DNA from: Candidatus Poseidoniaceae archaeon | GTDB taxonomy: Archaea > Thermoplasmatota > Poseidoniia > Poseidoniales > Poseidoniaceae | Direction: 5' to 3' | Assembly: GCA_022452125.1 (NCBI GenBank) | Contig: JAKURJ010000103.1 | Span: 1 to 5,512, forward strand | DNA: 5,512 bases | Shown here: positions 4,785 through 5,512 of the stretch, in pieces | Layout of the letters: every line of letters starts with the position of its first letter | Numbering within the stretch: position 1 is the first letter of the stretch | The notes under the pieces: model-generated | What the model saw: only the letters and a program-made list of their open reading frames with translations | Told to the model about the DNA's origin: nothing | Database searches by the model: none | Program-made: the position numbers and the translations under genes

Positions 4785-5267
4785 TTGCAAATCGAGATTA
4801 AGCCCCTAACTTATTCAGAATCTAAGGTGATATGGTCAATAAACGAAGAAGGACTTCCTGGTACTGGTAAAGTTTCAGAGCAGGAGGTAAATTCCCTACT
4901 CGAATTCTCTTCATATGCTATTGGAGCATACGTCGAAGGTAGCTTGGCCGGATTCGTGATATGCCTCCCTCCAAATACCGAGTACGGAAGCCTCAACTAT
5001 GCCTGGTTCAATCAACGCTATGCTGACTTTTTGTATGTAGATAGAATTGCAGTTAGCATAGAATATCAGAATCAAAATATCGGCTCAACCCTTTACGAGC
5101 ATGTGAAAAAACAGGCAGAAGAAATGGATATCCCCGTGACTGCAGAGGTCAACATCCACCCTCCAAATCCAGGTTCAATGAGATTCCATGACAGACACGG
5201 GTTTGAACAGGTCGGAGTGTTAGAGCACGACGAGAAGTCCGTTGCTTTATTCGTCTATCAGAAGTAG
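4785..5267 (+). CDS. GNAT-family N-acetyltransferase (COG3818-like)
   Basis: The 160-residue product resembles the predicted acetyltransferases of the COG3818 type, which would use acetyl-CoA on an unknown amine substrate. Visible parts are GAYVEGSLAGFVICLPP, then LNYAWFNQRYADFLYVDRIAV (about 70-90), the acetyl-CoA loop region QNQNIGSTLY (95-104, a slightly degenerate Q-x-x-G-x-G/A), and EVNIHPPNPGSMRFHDRHGF (121-140), a block typical of this subgroup. The TTG at 4785-4787 is chosen because GGTGAG lies four to five bases upstream and the family begins near IEIKPLT. A TTG at 4743 would overlap the upstream gene by 20 bp and add an unrelated leader. It ends in TAG. The 22-bp gap after the SDR-like gene suggests co-expression. 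The substrate cannot be told from sequence. Confidence 0.85.
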   Translation: MQIEIKPLTYSESKVIWSINEEGLPGTGKVSEQEVNSLLEFSSYAIGAYVEGSLAGFVICLPPNTEYGSLNYAWFNQRYADFLYVDRIAVSIEYQNQNIGSTLYEHVKKQAEEMDIPVTAEVNIHPPNPGSMRFHDRHGFEQVGVLEHDEKSVALFVYQK

Positions 5268-5327
5268 AGAATCGGATTATGAATATCCCATTCGACTAGA
5301 GGTTCCGCCTGCATCGTTGATAGTTGG

Positions 5328-5402
5328 TGGTGCGAGAGCCGGGACTCGAACCCGGGTTCAAGCGTTGGCAACGCTCGGTGATAACCACTACACTACTCTC
5401 GC
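5328..5402 (-). tRNA. trnG: tRNA-Gly, anticodon GCC
   Basis: The minus strand forms a full cloverleaf. GCGAGAG pairs with CTCTCGC in the acceptor stem, the D arm reads GTGTAGTGGTTATCAC, the anticodon arm GAGCG-TTGCCAA-CGCTT gives GCC (one G-T pair), and the T arm is CCGGG around TTCGAGT with a GAAC junction. The discriminator is A and the CCA end is encoded (5328-5330). No intron. It is convergent with the GNAT gene, 60 bp away, and has its own TATA box at 5430-5435. Confidence 0.97.
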
Positions 5403-5429
5403 AAGTGTAACCATCGGATTGGACAGGGG

Positions 5430-5435
5430 TATAAA
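5430..5435 (-). promoter_or_regulatory. TATA box of tRNA-Gly
   Basis: TTTATA within GGTTTATACCCC on the minus strand is centred about 30 bases before the mature tRNA 5' end, matching the spacing seen for the tRNA-Ile gene. This is the best TATA match in the window apart from that of rpl7ae. Confidence 0.6.
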
Positions 5436-5462
5436 CCGTTGTCGATTAGGAAAAGGCCTGAT

Positions 5463-5512
5463 TCAAGCGTCTCCAAACCCGCCTAAGCCGCCTTCTTTGT
5501 TAGACCCGCGCA
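5463..5512 (-). CDS. Possible C-terminal end of a minus-strand gene (partial)
   Basis: From the right edge a minus-strand frame reads RGSNKEGGLGGFGDA and stops at TGA (5463-5465), 28 bp before the tRNA-Gly TATA box. The glycine-rich tail looks like a natural protein end, and the position fits a gene that finishes before the tRNA promoter. A second frame also gives a short tail (AGLTKKAA, stop at 5481-5486 region), so the frame is uncertain. Sixteen codons are too few to name a family. Confidence 0.3.
   Translation of the reverse strand, partial: RGSNKEGGLGGFGDA

Overview
The window looks like a chromosomal housekeeping segment of an archaeon. The evidence is a run of ribosomal proteins of the archaeal/eukaryotic type (L7Ae, eS28, eL24) followed by ndk and the archaeal initiation factor aIF5B. 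TATA-box-like elements lie about 25-30 bp before the expected transcription starts, Shine-Dalgarno (SD) sites resemble AGGAGGTGAT, and two tRNA genes carry an encoded CCA. A mesophilic Thermoplasmatota/marine group II type euryarchaeon would fit, but that placement is inference and cannot be proven from this window.

Layout. Positions 1-1995 (minus strand) hold the conserved archaeal translation operon rpl7ae - rps28e - rpl24e - ndk - infB, read right to left from a TATA box at 1988-1995; infB runs off the left edge. Positions 2019-2960 (minus) hold a PRPP synthetase gene. Positions 3062-3138 (minus) hold tRNA-Ile(GAT) with its own TATA box. Positions 3187-3780 (minus; possibly from 3888) hold a protein with two PRC-barrel-like regions. 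Positions 3781-4087 are an AT-rich divergent intergenic region with CAATTG-centred palindromes and an 11-bp direct repeat. Positions 4088-5267 (plus) hold a probable two-gene operon, a short SDR/epimerase-like protein followed by a GNAT acetyltransferase. Positions 5328-5402 (minus) hold tRNA-Gly(GCC) with a TATA box. The right edge may hold the last codons of another minus-strand gene.

The most notable signal is in infB. The reading frame carries the G1, switch I and G3 motifs and is then interrupted by one TGA at 221-223, exactly where the family has a conserved glycine (normally RGGALAD). It continues in the same frame without another stop for 73 codons through the G4 motif NKVD to the window edge. 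At least five neighbouring genes end in TGA, so a changed genetic code is unlikely; a point mutation or a base error is more probable.

Most of the window serves protein synthesis: ribosomal proteins, an initiation factor, nucleotide supply through Ndk and PRPP synthetase, and two tRNAs. The plus-strand pair and the PRC protein are the only genes without a firm role. I saw no mobile element, CRISPR array or phage signature, and no convincing new multi-gene system.
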